DNA from: JAJDOD01 sp050299835
GTDB taxonomy: Bacteria; Pseudomonadota; Alphaproteobacteria; Rhodobacterales; Rhodobacteraceae
NCBI GenBank assembly: GCA_050299835.1
Contig: JBNKWP010000004.1
Location: forward strand, 124,001 to 188,000
Reading direction: 5' to 3'
Length of the DNA stretch: 64,000 nt
Below are positions 33,963-43,382 of this stretch, piece by piece. Each line of letters starts with the position of its first letter. Within the stretch, counting starts at the first letter, position 1. The notes beneath the pieces were generated by a model. That model saw nothing but the letters and a program-made list of their open reading frames with translations. It was not told the origin of the DNA and did no database searches. The position numbers and the translations under genes were made by a program.

Positions 33963-35723
33963 GTGAACGACATGACCTCCGCCGCCTTCCTCAACGTCGA
34001 AGCCTCGCTCTCCGGCCGCCGCTGGCTCGGCCCCTCAGCCGAAGAAATCCGTCAGGCCGAGGCAATCCAGCAGCAGACCGGCCTGTCCGAACCCACCGCC
34101 CGGATTCTCGCCGCCCGCGGCGTCCCGCCCGAGGAGGTCGAAGGCTTCCTCGCCCCGAAACTCCGCGACCTGATGCCCGACCCCCGCAAGCTGCACGACT
34201 GCGAAACCGCCGCCTCGCGCATCTGTGAAGCCGTTGCGAAAAAACAGAAAATCGCGATTTTCGCCGATTACGATGTGGATGGCGGAAGCTCCGCTGCCCT
34301 GCTCCTCGACTGGTTCCGGCAATTGAACCATGACGCGACGCTGTATGTCCCCGACCGCATCGACGAGGGCTACGGCCCCAACCCGCCTGCCATGCAAAAG
34401 CTTGCCGCCGAGCATGACCTGATCGTCTGCGTCGATTGCGGCACGCTCTCCTTCGAGGCCATCGCCGCCGCAAAAGACGCAGATGTCGTCATTATCGACC
34501 ACCACCTCGGTGAAATGGACCTGCCCGAAGCGCTGGCGGTGGTAAATCCCAACCGCCAGGACGAAACCGGAGACCTCTCGCATCTCTGCGCCGCAGCCGT
34601 TGTTTTCCTGGTTCTGGTGGAAGCCAACCGGCAAAGACGCGAGGCGGGTCAGTCAACGCCGAACCTCATGGCCATGCTCGATCTCGTGGCGCTGGCCACC
34701 GTCGCCGATGTCGCGCCCCTGATCGGCCTCAACCGGGCACTGGTGACCCAGGGCCTCAAGGTCATGCAGAGCCGCGCCCGCCCCGGCCTCGCCGCGCTGG
34801 CCGATGTGGCCAGTCTCGACACGCCGCCCGCCGCCTATCACCTGGGCTATGTCATCGGACCGCGGGTCAACGCCGGGGGTCGCGTGGGCCGCGCCGACCT
34901 TGGCGCGCGCTGTCTTTCGGCTACCGACCCCGACGAAGCCCGTGCGCTCGCCGATCGCCTCGACGAGTTGAACCGCGAACGGCGCGAGATCGAGGAACAG
35001 GTGCGCATCGCCGCGCTGGCCCAGGCCGAGGAGCGAGGTCTCGATGGCCCGCTGGTCTGGGCGGCGGGCAAAAACTGGCACCCCGGCGTCGTCGGAATCG
35101 TCGCTGCCCGCCTGAAGGAAGCCTGCCAACGCCCTGCCGTCGTTATCGGAATCGAAAACGGCGAAGGCAAGGGCTCGGCCCGATCGGTGCGCGGGGTCGA
35201 TCTGGGATCGGCGGTGCAGAAGATTGCGGCGGAAGGGCTGCTGATCAAGGGTGGCGGGCACAAGATGGCCGCCGGGCTGACCGTGGCCGAAGACAAGATC
35301 GAAGCGGCAATGGCGCGCCTGTCCGACCTGCTCGCCCGTCAGGGCGCCGGACGCGAAGGCCCGCGCGACCTGCGCATCGACGCGGCCCTCATGCCCGGCG
35401 CCGCGACCGTCGATCTCGTCACCCAGATCGAAGCGGCCGGTCCCTTCGGGCAAAGCGCCCCTGCACCGCGCTTTGCGTTTCCGGATTCGCAACTCCTTCA
35501 TGTCCGACAGGTTGGCACCGGCCATCTGAAGCTGACTTTCGGCGACGGTTTAGGCAACAGGATGGACGCAATGGCCTTCAACGGCTGGGAAACGGAAATG
35601 GGCCAAAAATTGTCGACCGGCAAAGGCGAGCGTTTCCACCTCGCCGGACGACTTGGAATTAACCATTGGGGCGGTCGCCAAAGCGTCGAACTCCGATTGG
35701 AAGACGCTGCGGAAGCCTTGTAG
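33963..35723 (+). CDS. recJ: Single-stranded-DNA-specific exonuclease RecJ
   Basis: 586 residues from GTG 33963 (an ATG lies three codons on). DHH-family motifs: FADYDVDGGSSAA (near 98), VCVDCGT (near 157), IIDHHLGE (near 178), and the DHHA1 glycine motif GGGHKMAAG near 430. Degrades single-stranded DNA 5' to 3' in recombination and mismatch repair. tRNA-Glu lies 59 bp downstream. Confidence 0.95.
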   Translation: MNDMTSAAFLNVEASLSGRRWLGPSAEEIRQAEAIQQQTGLSEPTARILAARGVPPEEVEGFLAPKLRDLMPDPRKLHDCETAASRICEAVAKKQKIAIFADYDVDGGSSAALLLDWFRQLNHDATLYVPDRIDEGYGPNPPAMQKLAAEHDLIVCVDCGTLSFEAIAAAKDADVVIIDHHLGEMDLPEALAVVNPNRQDETGDLSHLCAAAVVFLVLVEANRQRREAGQSTPNLMAMLDLVALATVADVAPLIGLNRALVTQGLKVMQSRARPGLAALADVASLDTPPAAYHLGYVIGPRVNAGGRVGRADLGARCLSATDPDEARALADRLDELNRERREIEEQVRIAALAQAEERGLDGPLVWAAGKNWHPGVVGIVAARLKEACQRPAVVIGIENGEGKGSARSVRGVDLGSAVQKIAAEGLLIKGGGHKMAAGLTVAEDKIEAAMARLSDLLARQGAGREGPRDLRIDAALMPGAATVDLVTQIEAAGPFGQSAPAPRFAFPDSQLLHVRQVGTGHLKLTFGDGLGNRMDAMAFNGWETEMGQKLSTGKGERFHLAGRLGINHWGGRQSVELRLEDAAEAL

Positions 35724-35782
35724 CAAAGTGCAAAAATCTGCTTGCCCTCTGCCCCGAGCTTCCCTAAATAGCCCCCTACCGT

Positions 35783-35857
35783 GGCCCGTTCGTCTATCGG
35801 TTAGGACGCCAGGTTTTCAACCTGGAAAGAGGGGTTCGATTCCCCTACGGGCTACCA
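35783..35857 (+). tRNA. tRNA-Glu (anticodon TTC)
   Basis: Acceptor GGCCCGT/ACGGGCT (the terminal pair is G-T), anticodon stem CCAGG/CCTGG with loop TTTTCAA, T arm AGGGG-TTCGATT-CCCCT, encoded CCA. A frequent integration target; a frameshifted gene follows. Confidence 0.95.
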
Positions 35858-35958
35858 CGACCTCCGAACTCCCTTTCCCCATGATTTCTTGGGTTTACCG
35901 CACCTAATCTGGGTACGTACTTGGGTACAAAAAAGACGGTAATGCGGTGTCAAACTGT

Positions 35959-36397
35959 CTACTCCAGCGGGATTAGAAATGGCATGCGAAGCTCGCCATT
36001 CCTGCGGATGTTCAGCACGTTTTCAGCAAGCACGCCTTCAAGCAGACGCTTACGACCTCGAACAAGACGGTTGCCATCACCCGAGGAGTTCGGGGCGGGT
36101 TTGAATTGGCTCCACTCGGTTTGCAGGCGCTCGAGGCCCTGGACATCGGTCACGGCAAGCTGCCGTGTTTCGGCGAATGCGCTGGTTGCCCGCACGGCGG
36201 TTGCGGCGGCAGACATGGGAGTAATTCGAGGCAGGGTGTTGGCGAAACGGGCAATGGCGCGTGGCCGGATGCCGCCAACGTCCAGAGCGATGGGATAGCA
36301 GTCTCTCACACCCGACCAGACCACCCGCCGGTTCGGACAGGCTGCCCTGGCGCACGGCATGCGCAAAGGCAATCAGATTGCCGGTATTGGAACCCAC
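35959..36397 (-). pseudogene. Frameshifted gene of unknown function beside tRNA-Glu
   Basis: Two overlapping minus-strand frames, both with strong G/C third-position bias. GTG at 36397 gives GSNTGNLIAFAHAVRQGSL and then loses its bias near 36320. The adjacent frame takes over (WSGVRDCYPIALDVGGIRPR) and runs to 35959, ending RRNGELRMPFLIPLE. One indel near 36320 would join them into about 145 residues. No family recognised. Either a recent pseudogene or a sequencing indel. Confidence 0.55.
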
Positions 36398-36551
36398 GCG
36401 AAGCAGCGTTGCGCGGGCCAGCTACGCTAGAATGACGGAATGGACTTGCCCCCGTCTTTCGCCGGTCGCTTTCGCCGCCATTTGCCCTATGGTGGAACTG
36501 CGACTGGCGGCGCTGGCGGTGCCGGGACAAAAGGTGCGGAGGAGAAGGGCG

Positions 36552-37151
36552 ATGGACATGCCGAACGAGATCAGGAAAATACAGACCCAAGGCGTGCATC
36601 ATATCACGATCATCGGCGCGGACCGCCAGACATCCATCGACTTCTGGGAGGGCGTTCTGGGCATGCCCTTAATATTCGACCAGCCCAATCTGGACGATCC
36701 GAACGAGGGTCATCTTTATTTCGACCCCGGTGACGGGCGGCTGATCACGATCTTCACAAACGAGGACCGCAAGCCAGACGCCCGCCCCGTGCCGGAAGAG
36801 ACCGGCTCGCTGCATCATCTTGCGCTCAACGTCAGTCAGGCCACGTTCTGGCAGGTCGCGGCACGGCTCGATGCACGAGGCGTCAGGCATTCCGGTCCGG
36901 TCGATCGGGGCTTCATGGATTCGATCTATTTCCGCGATCCCCTGGGGTTGAGACTGGAACTCGCCTCCTACCGGTTCGAGCCGCCCGAGGGGTGTCGTCA
37001 TGCCGACGTGATGATCGAAGCGCATAAGATACGAGTGGCCAAGGGCGACCACCACATCGACCGCGAACATCTCGCCGATGCAATCGAGTTGCTGGTGGAG
37101 CGCCGACGGAATTCGCTATCCGACGACAGAAGCGCCCGAAACCCTTACTGA
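36552..37151 (+). CDS. VOC-family (glyoxalase/dioxygenase) protein
   Basis: 199 residues from ATG 36552, with GGAG 8 bases upstream. One vicinal-oxygen-chelate module of two beta-alpha-beta repeats; the likely metal ligands are His in GVHHITIIG (near 16), His in LHHLALNV (near 90) and Glu in LRLELASY (near 135). The C-terminal 45 residues are outside the core. Followed 105 bp later by a fumarylacetoacetate hydrolase-type gene, suggesting an aromatic or gentisate-like catabolic pair. Substrate unknown. Confidence 0.85.
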   Translation: MDMPNEIRKIQTQGVHHITIIGADRQTSIDFWEGVLGMPLIFDQPNLDDPNEGHLYFDPGDGRLITIFTNEDRKPDARPVPEETGSLHHLALNVSQATFWQVAARLDARGVRHSGPVDRGFMDSIYFRDPLGLRLELASYRFEPPEGCRHADVMIEAHKIRVAKGDHHIDREHLADAIELLVERRRNSLSDDRSARNPY

Positions 37152-37256
37152 CACCGGGCAACTTCGACACCCGGCGATCAAGAAACCGTATTGCAAAAGC
37201 CGGCGAATTGCACTGAACACTTGGCGGTGGACCGACCAGAATGAGAGAGATTGCCC

Positions 37257-37955
37257 ATGGGAGACTCAGCGCCCGAATTTGCCATCGCGCCGCCGCGCGT
37301 CGTGGCGCTCCCCATTGCCGGTTCCACCGCGCTTTTTCCCGTTCGCCGGGTCTATTGCATCGGTCGCAACTATGCCGCCCATGCCATCGAGATGGGGCAT
37401 GACCCGAACCGCGAGTCGCCGTTCTTCTTTCAGAAGAACCCCGACAATCTCGACACCTCCGGCGAGTTTCCCTACCCGCCGAAATCATCCGACGTCCACC
37501 ACGAGGTCGAAATGGCGGTGATGCTCAAATCAGGTGGCACGAAGATTTCCGTCGAGGACGCGCTCGGGCATGTATTTGGCTATGCCCTGTCGCTCGATAT
37601 GACCCGCCGGGATCTTCAGGGCGAACAGAAGAAACTCGGCAGGCCGTGGGAAATCGGCAAGGCGTTCGAGCGTTCCGCGCCCGTGGGACCGATCCATCCC
37701 GTCTCCGATATCGGTCATCTCAGCCAAGGCGCGATCACTCTCAAGGTGAACGGAGAGACGCGGCAGGAAGGCGATCTGAACCAGATGATCTGGAAAGTGC
37801 CGGAGATCATCTCCTATCTTTCGGAATTTTTTGAACTGGCCGCAGGCGATGTGATCCTGTCGGGCACCCCTGCAGGTGTCGCTGCCGTCCAAAAGGGCGA
37901 TGTCATGGAGATGACCTGCGAGGGCCTTGGCTCGATGACTGTCGCGGTCGTCTGA
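37257..37955 (+). CDS. Fumarylacetoacetate hydrolase family protein (fumarylpyruvate hydrolase-like)
   Basis: 232 residues from ATG 37257 (the frame is open from a TTG six bases earlier). FAH fold with metal-binding EVEMAVML near 85 and GYALSLDMTRRDLQ near 110, and the C-terminal GDVILSGTPAGV near 200. Length and GRNYAAHA near the N-terminus resemble fumarylpyruvate/acylpyruvate hydrolases. Placement after a VOC enzyme supports ring-cleavage catabolism, but the substrate is inferred. Confidence 0.88.
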   Translation: MGDSAPEFAIAPPRVVALPIAGSTALFPVRRVYCIGRNYAAHAIEMGHDPNRESPFFFQKNPDNLDTSGEFPYPPKSSDVHHEVEMAVMLKSGGTKISVEDALGHVFGYALSLDMTRRDLQGEQKKLGRPWEIGKAFERSAPVGPIHPVSDIGHLSQGAITLKVNGETRQEGDLNQMIWKVPEIISYLSEFFELAAGDVILSGTPAGVAAVQKGDVMEMTCEGLGSMTVAVV

Positions 37956-38090
37956 TCCGGCTGAAGGTCTGTATGATCGTGTTCTAAAGGTCCCCTTCGG
38001 ACGTGTGGACCGATCTCCCGGCGTGCCGCCCCTCGCGGAACAGAAGATTGGCTTTCGGCATCAGACGCAATGCGCCCGACGGCCTTACCC

Positions 38091-38486
38091 TCACGTATCC
38101 GCTTCACCCGACAGGTCGGACAGGATGGGACAATCGGGCCGCGCATCGCCGTGACAGGCGTCGACCAGGTTAGCGAGCGTCGCACGCATGGAGTTGAGCT
38201 GGTCGATCTTGCGGTCGATCTCCGCCAGATGCTCCTCGGCGAGCGCTTTCACATCTGCGCTTTCCCGTGTCTCATCCTCGTAGAGACCAAGCAACGTCCG
38301 GCAGTCCTCGATCGAAAACCCAAGGGCACGGGCACGGCCCAGGAAAGCCAGCTTGTGCAGATCGGTCTCGGCGAAGGAGCGATAGCCGTTGTCGCGCCGG
38401 CCCGGTCGGATAAGCCCGATATCTTCGTAATAGCGAATGGTTTTCTGGGGTAGTCCGGTGCGCTCCGATACGTCGCCGATGTTCAT
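38091..38486 (-). CDS. cueR: Cu(I)-responsive MerR regulator CueR
   Basis: 131 residues. MerR helix-turn-helix MNIGDVSERTGLPQKTIRYY at the N-terminus, a dimerisation helix, and the metal loop CHGDARPDC near residue 110 with the C-x7-C spacing characteristic of CueR. No His-rich tail. Start ATG 38486 has GGAG eight bases upstream and lies 5 bp past the copA stop, so copA-cueR is one operon driven by the CueR-type promoter at 41021-41051. Confidence 0.93.
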   Translation of the reverse strand: MNIGDVSERTGLPQKTIRYYEDIGLIRPGRRDNGYRSFAETDLHKLAFLGRARALGFSIEDCRTLLGLYEDETRESADVKALAEEHLAEIDRKIDQLNSMRATLANLVDACHGDARPDCPILSDLSGEADT

Positions 38487-38491
38487 CGTGA

Positions 38492-40984
38492 TCACTCCGC
38501 TGGCTGATCGACAAGGGCAGTTTTGGCAGCTTTGGTGGGCGTTTCATCCATGAGTGCGCGAATCCGCCTCAATCGCAGCGCGTTGGCCAAAACCGATACC
38601 GATGACATGGCCATGGCCCCTGCCGCGAAAACGGGCGCAAGCAGCAGCCCGAATGCCGGATAGAGAACACCCGCCGCGACCGGGATCAGCAGCGTGTTAT
38701 ACCCGAAGGCCCAGCCAAGGTTCTGCCGGATGTTCGTCATGGTGCGGCGGGACACTTCCACCGCGTTGACCACACCGCGCAAATCGCCGGACATCAGCAC
38801 GACATCGGCACTTTCAATCGCAACATCGGTTCCCGTCCCGATCGCGATCCCGACATCGGCATGGGCCAGCGCGGGTGCGTCGTTGATCCCGTCGCCAACG
38901 AAGGCAATCTTGCGCTCACCCTGTCTCAGGCTTTCCAAAGCCGCGATCTTCTCTCCCGGCAAAAGACCGGCACGCACCTCGTCGATCCCGGTTTCGCGGG
39001 CAATCGCTTCAGCCGTCTCCTGTTTGTCGCCTGTCAGCATCGCCACTTCGAACCCCAGCGCCTGGAGTGCCGCAACGGCGCTCCGGCTTGCTGGTTTCAC
39101 CGGATCGGCCACCGCCAGAACGGCCGCCAGCCTGCCATCCACGGCGGCATAGAGCGCGGTCTTGCCCGCCTCGGCCAGCCTGCGTTCCTCACCGGCAAGC
39201 GGAGCCGTATCCACGCCTTCCCGCGCCATCCACCGGTCCGCTCCGATCCGCACCTCGTGGCCGTCGACGCGGCCCGACACGCCGAATCCGGTGACCGAGG
39301 CGAAACCCTCGACCTGGCCAAGCGCGATCCCTTCCGCCCTCGCGCCTTGCACGATTGCCGCCGCGATCGGATGCTCCGAGACATCCTCCACACTGGCAAT
39401 CAGCCGCAGGACTTCCGCGCGTTCGGTGCCTTCGGCAAGCACCACGTCCGTCAAGGCCGGTGCGCCTTCAGTCACCGTCCCGGTCTTGTCGAGCGCGATG
39501 ACCGACACATTCGACAGCGCCTGAAGCGCATCGCCCTTGCGGAAGAGCACGCCCAATTCTGCCGCGCGACCGGTGCCCACCATGATCGAGGTGGGCGTCG
39601 CAAGCCCCATCGCACAGGGGCACGCAATGACCAGTACCGACACACCCGCGACCAGAGCCAACGCCGGGTCGGGACCGACCGCCAGCCAGACGGCAATCGT
39701 GACTGCCGCAATCAGAAGAACCGCAGGCACGAACCACATCGTGACGCGATCCACCAGACCCTGGATTGGGAGCTTCGCGCCTTGCGCGTCCTCCACCATG
39801 CGCACGATCTGGGCGAGTGTCGTCTCCACCCCCACGCGTTCCGCCCGAACAGTCAGAAGCCCCGTGCCATTCACGGTCCCGCCGGTCACCTCGTTCCCGC
39901 TCGCCTTGGAAACCGGCACCGGTTCGCCCGTGATCATGCTCTCGTCGACATTGCTCTCTCCATCGGTGACGACCCCGTCCGTCGGCACACGTTCGCCCGG
40001 GCGGATCAACAGGACATCCCCCGGCTGGAGTTCTTCAACCGAAACCGTCTCAGGTTCGCCGTTTCGAAGCACGCGCGCCGTCTTCACCTGCATCCCGATC
40101 AGCTTCTGGATGGCGGCCCCCGTCCGCCCCTTGGCACGCGCTTCCAACCAACGTCCGACAAGGATCAGAACGACGATGATGGCGGCGGATTCGAAATAGA
40201 CCGCCTGCGTGCCCACGGGCAGCACGCCCGGCAGGAAGGTCGCCACGACCGAATAGCCCCAGGCCGCGCCCGTACCGAGGGCGACGAGACTGTTCATGTC
40301 CGGAGCCCGCCGCAACAACGCGGGCACACCCTTGGAGAAAAAGCTCCAGCCCGGACCAAAAAGAACGATGGAGGCCAGAACGAACTGGATCACCCAGCTT
40401 GTCTGGATGCCGATGGTCCGGCCAATGAAGTGATGGAACGCCGGGAAAAGATGCCCGCCCATTTCGAGAACGAAGACCGGCACGGCCAGCGCCGCGGCAA
40501 GTATCACCCGACGCCGCAGTGCCTCGGCTTCTTCCGATTTCCGTGCAACCCGGTCACCGGTATCCGATGCTTCCGCGACGGTGGCGGGATAGCCGATGGC
40601 CGCGGAAGCCGCCTTCAGATCCGCGATATCAAGGACGCCATCGAGGTAATCGACCGTTGCCGTTTCCGCCGCCAGGTTGACCGAAACGGCCACCACGCCC
40701 GGCACTTCGGCCAGCGCCTGATCGACACGTCCCACGCAGGAGGCACAGGACATCGACGCCACTGACAGCACGACGCGAGATGTTCGGGCCGGATAACCGG
40801 CTGCCTTCAGCGCCGCGACGGCACCACCAAGCGCCGTGCGGTCTTCGACCGAAAGAGCGGCGCTTTCATTTGCAAGATTCACCTGCGCCGATGCCACGCC
40901 CGGCACCCCGTTCAATGCGTTTTCCGCACGGCGGACGCAGCCTGCACAGGTCAGGCCTTCGATAGATAGGGTCAGGTTTTCCAT
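38492..40984 (-). CDS. copA: Copper-exporting P1B-type ATPase
   Basis: 830 residues from MENLTLSIEG. Two N-terminal heavy-metal domains (GLTCAGC at 11-16 and SMSCASC near 80), eight membrane helices, actuator TGEPVPV near 350, membrane metal site ACPCAMG near 455, phosphorylation site DKTGTVTEG near 500, and GDGINDAPALAHADVG near 705. Pumps Cu(I) out of the cytoplasm. An in-frame start at 41023 would lie in the -10 element, so 40984 is preferred. Confidence 0.96.
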   Translation of the reverse strand: MENLTLSIEGLTCAGCVRRAENALNGVPGVASAQVNLANESAALSVEDRTALGGAVAALKAAGYPARTSRVVLSVASMSCASCVGRVDQALAEVPGVVAVSVNLAAETATVDYLDGVLDIADLKAASAAIGYPATVAEASDTGDRVARKSEEAEALRRRVILAAALAVPVFVLEMGGHLFPAFHHFIGRTIGIQTSWVIQFVLASIVLFGPGWSFFSKGVPALLRRAPDMNSLVALGTGAAWGYSVVATFLPGVLPVGTQAVYFESAAIIVVLILVGRWLEARAKGRTGAAIQKLIGMQVKTARVLRNGEPETVSVEELQPGDVLLIRPGERVPTDGVVTDGESNVDESMITGEPVPVSKASGNEVTGGTVNGTGLLTVRAERVGVETTLAQIVRMVEDAQGAKLPIQGLVDRVTMWFVPAVLLIAAVTIAVWLAVGPDPALALVAGVSVLVIACPCAMGLATPTSIMVGTGRAAELGVLFRKGDALQALSNVSVIALDKTGTVTEGAPALTDVVLAEGTERAEVLRLIASVEDVSEHPIAAAIVQGARAEGIALGQVEGFASVTGFGVSGRVDGHEVRIGADRWMAREGVDTAPLAGEERRLAEAGKTALYAAVDGRLAAVLAVADPVKPASRSAVAALQALGFEVAMLTGDKQETAEAIARETGIDEVRAGLLPGEKIAALESLRQGERKIAFVGDGINDAPALAHADVGIAIGTGTDVAIESADVVLMSGDLRGVVNAVEVSRRTMTNIRQNLGWAFGYNTLLIPVAAGVLYPAFGLLLAPVFAAGAMAMSSVSVLANALRLRRIRALMDETPTKAAKTALVDQPAE

Positions 40985-41020
40985 GTTCACACGAATCGGA
41001 TGATTGTTGCACGCGACATA

Positions 41021-41051
41021 CATATAGGGCTTCCAGTCACTGGAAGCTCAA
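41021..41051 (-). promoter_or_regulatory. CueR-type promoter of copA-cueR
   Basis: On the minus strand -35 TTGAGC, a 19-bp spacer (TTCCAGTGACTGGAAGCCC), then -10 TATATG. The overlong 19-bp spacer containing a dyad (CTTCCAGTGACTGGAAG) is the hallmark of MerR-family activated promoters. Transcription would start about 30 bp upstream of the chosen copA ATG. Confidence 0.88.
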
Positions 41052-41102
41052 GACCTCTAAATGGATCTTTGCTCCGTCGCCTGCAACCGCTATGGCAGGC
41101 CC

Positions 41103-42101
41103 ATGCCGGATACCGACTTTTCCCTCGATGAATTGCTTGTCCATCTGCATGAATTGGCACAGGAAAGCCTGCCCTTTTGGGATCTGCCGCCGCACGCGCA
41201 GGTGCAGCTCATCAACGTGTCGGAGAACACGACCTATCTGATTGAAGGCGACGATCACAAAGCCGTTCTGCGCATCCATCGCGCCGGATATCATAGCCGC
41301 CGCGCCATCGAATCCGAACTCGCCTGGATCGCGGCGCTTGGCAGGGATGGCGGCGTGACCACTCCGGGGGTGTACGCTGGCCGGGACGGCGGAAGAATTC
41401 AGATCGGTCGCCATCCCGCTCTTTCCGAACCCCGCTACATGGTCCTGTTCGAGTTCGTCGAAGGCGCGACGCCGGATGAGGCAAATATCGTCACTTCGGA
41501 TTTCGAAGAACTGGGCACTCTTGCGGCGCGGTGCCACAACCACGTCCTGCGCTGGAAAAAGCCAAGCGACTTTGAACGTTTTGCATGGGATGTTGAAGCG
41601 GTCTTCGGCGATGCGCCCACTTGGGGCAACTGGCGCGACGCACCGGGCGTGACGTCCGATGTGGCCGGTGTTCTTGAACATGCCGAACGCCGGATCAAGG
41701 AACGCCTCACCGCGTTCGGCAAGCCGGAGGATCGCTTCAACCTGATCCACGCCGATATGCGTCTTGCCAATCTTCTGGTGGACGGCACCGAAACCCGCCT
41801 CATCGACTTCGACGATTGCGGCTATGGCTGGTTCCTCTACGATTTCGCCGCCGCGATCAGCTTTTTCGAGGACGATCCCCGCATTCCAGAGCTAAAAGCC
41901 GCATGGCTGAGAGGTTATCGGACACTGCGCAGCCTATCCGACGAAGAAGAGCGCGAGATCGACACTTTCGTCATGCTCCGCCGGATGGCGCTGCTGGCCT
42001 GGATCGGCAGCCACATCGAGGCGCCAGAACCGCAGGCGCTTGCCCCCGACTTTGCCATCCGCACTGCGGCTTTGGGAAAGGCCTGGCTGCAAACTGCGTA
42101 A
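41103..42101 (+). CDS. Phosphotransferase (aminoglycoside phosphotransferase/choline kinase-like)
   Basis: 332 residues from ATG 41103 (an in-frame start at 41061 lies close to the CueR promoter). Kinase-like fold with catalytic loop HADMRLANLLVDG near 230 and metal-binding LIDFDDCGYGWFLYD near 250. Family members phosphorylate small alcohols or sugars such as homoserine or choline; resistance need not be involved. Convergent with a class IV aminotransferase 12 bp away. Confidence 0.85.
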   Translation: MPDTDFSLDELLVHLHELAQESLPFWDLPPHAQVQLINVSENTTYLIEGDDHKAVLRIHRAGYHSRRAIESELAWIAALGRDGGVTTPGVYAGRDGGRIQIGRHPALSEPRYMVLFEFVEGATPDEANIVTSDFEELGTLAARCHNHVLRWKKPSDFERFAWDVEAVFGDAPTWGNWRDAPGVTSDVAGVLEHAERRIKERLTAFGKPEDRFNLIHADMRLANLLVDGTETRLIDFDDCGYGWFLYDFAAAISFFEDDPRIPELKAAWLRGYRTLRSLSDEEEREIDTFVMLRRMALLAWIGSHIEAPEPQALAPDFAIRTAALGKAWLQTA

Positions 42102-42113
42102 CCGTCGGGATGT

Positions 42114-43055
42114 TCAGGACCATTTCGACGCCGACGCCTGACGCGCCACATCGTCGGCAATCAACGCCTTATACAACTCCCGAATCCGCGACATAACCGG
42201 CCGCTCCCCGTTTCCGATGGTCTTCCCATCGACCTCCGCCACCGGCGTCTGCGCGCCGAACGTGCCTGTCAAAAAAGCCTCATCCGCGCCATAGACCTCA
42301 TAAAGTGAGAAGTTCTTCTCGAAGATCGGAATTCCATTCGCCTTGCACAGGTCGATGACCTTCTGCCGCGTGACCCCGTTCATGCAGTAGTCGCCGGTCG
42401 AGGTCCAAACCTCGCCCCGTCTCACGATGAAGAAGTTGCAGGCATTGGTCGTGTTCACGAACCCATGCGGGTCCAGCATCAGGCCTTCGTCGGCTCCGGC
42501 CTGTTCGGCCTGAAGGCACGCGATCACGCAGTTCAGCTTCGAGTGACTGTTGAATTTCGGATCCTGGCTGGTCGGCAACCCCCGCACCTGCGGCACCGTG
42601 GCGAGCCGGACGCCGCGCTGTTGCAGATCTGATACCGGCTTCGAATGCTCGACAATCGCCACGATGGTCGGGCCGGATTGTGACAGTTTCGGATGCTGGA
42701 ACGGCCGGACCTTGGGTCCTCGCGTGATCATCAACCGGCAATGGGCGTCGGATACCATGCCGTTCGCCTCCGCTGCCCGGTCAAGGATGTCGCGGATCTC
42801 CTGTGGCCCAAGGCCGGGATCGAGCGATACCGCTTTCAGCGAGTTGAACAACCGGTCCATATGCTCGTCGAAGAACGCCCATTGCCCGTCGTAAAGCCGC
42901 ATCCCTTCCCACATACCGTCGCCAAGCATGAAGCCGCTGTCATAAACCGAGACCTTCGCCTCGGCCTTCGGCACAAGCTCGCCATTCACCCAGATCAGCA
43001 ATTCCTCGTTGCGGGGGTCGTCCTGGGAGCTGTGGGTCGAATGCGAATGGGGCAT
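42114..43055 (-). CDS. Class IV aminotransferase (D-amino-acid/branched-chain aminotransferase-like)
   Basis: 313 residues from MPHSHSTHSSQDDP. PLP fold-type IV. The catalytic Lys is probably the one in HSKLNCVIACLQAE, near residue 175, with TTNACNFFIV and NGVTRQKVIDLC in the C-terminal domain binding the phosphate. The His/Ser-rich N-terminus is outside the fold. Specificity cannot be set from sequence. Followed by a convergent kinase-like gene. Confidence 0.88.
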   Translation of the reverse strand: MPHSHSTHSSQDDPRNEELLIWVNGELVPKAEAKVSVYDSGFMLGDGMWEGMRLYDGQWAFFDEHMDRLFNSLKAVSLDPGLGPQEIRDILDRAAEANGMVSDAHCRLMITRGPKVRPFQHPKLSQSGPTIVAIVEHSKPVSDLQQRGVRLATVPQVRGLPTSQDPKFNSHSKLNCVIACLQAEQAGADEGLMLDPHGFVNTTNACNFFIVRRGEVWTSTGDYCMNGVTRQKVIDLCKANGIPIFEKNFSLYEVYGADEAFLTGTFGAQTPVAEVDGKTIGNGERPVMSRIRELYKALIADDVARQASASKWS

Positions 43056-43287
43056 CAGGGCTGTGTCCTTACGGGTGGCTTGCCGCCACCTTTCAGAAGA
43101 TGTTGCCAAGGTTCAAGTGAAGCATGACACCATGTGACCCGCGGGTTCGGCCCCGCCTTTTGACGTTGAGAGTATCCTAGCCTCGCCATGCCAAGTACGT
43201 GCAAATCGGGCAAGTCGGCGATGTATCGAATTCAGACGTCGGGAATGGATCAATTGGTCGCATTTGGTGGCTTGCAATTCACGCGCC

Positions 43288-43334
43288 AATTGTATACCGC
43301 CGTACACAATTAATTCGGCGGTCGGTTTCCCGAC
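43288..43334. promoter_or_regulatory. Operator-like dyad and hairpin upstream of acnB
   Basis: AATTGTATAC, CGCC, GTACACAATT: inverted repeat with 9 of 10 matches (43288-43311), followed by a CGGTCGG/CCGACCG stem (about 43318-43335). They are 50-95 bp upstream of acnB, where a regulator or leader structure would act. The regulator is not known; TTGTATACAA-like sites are common for GntR-type proteins. Confidence 0.5.
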
Positions 43335-43382
43335 CGTATCGACCCAAGCCAGAAACCCATCAACCCGTGATCGGACACTCAG

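Noticed and set aside
38861..40765. 634-codon plus-strand frame
   Set aside because: Antisense of copA, no recognisable domain.
41023..41061. Longer starts for copA (41023) and the phosphotransferase (41061)
   Set aside because: The copA start lies in the promoter -10 and the kinase start lies just outside the CueR promoter; downstream ATGs fit the families better.
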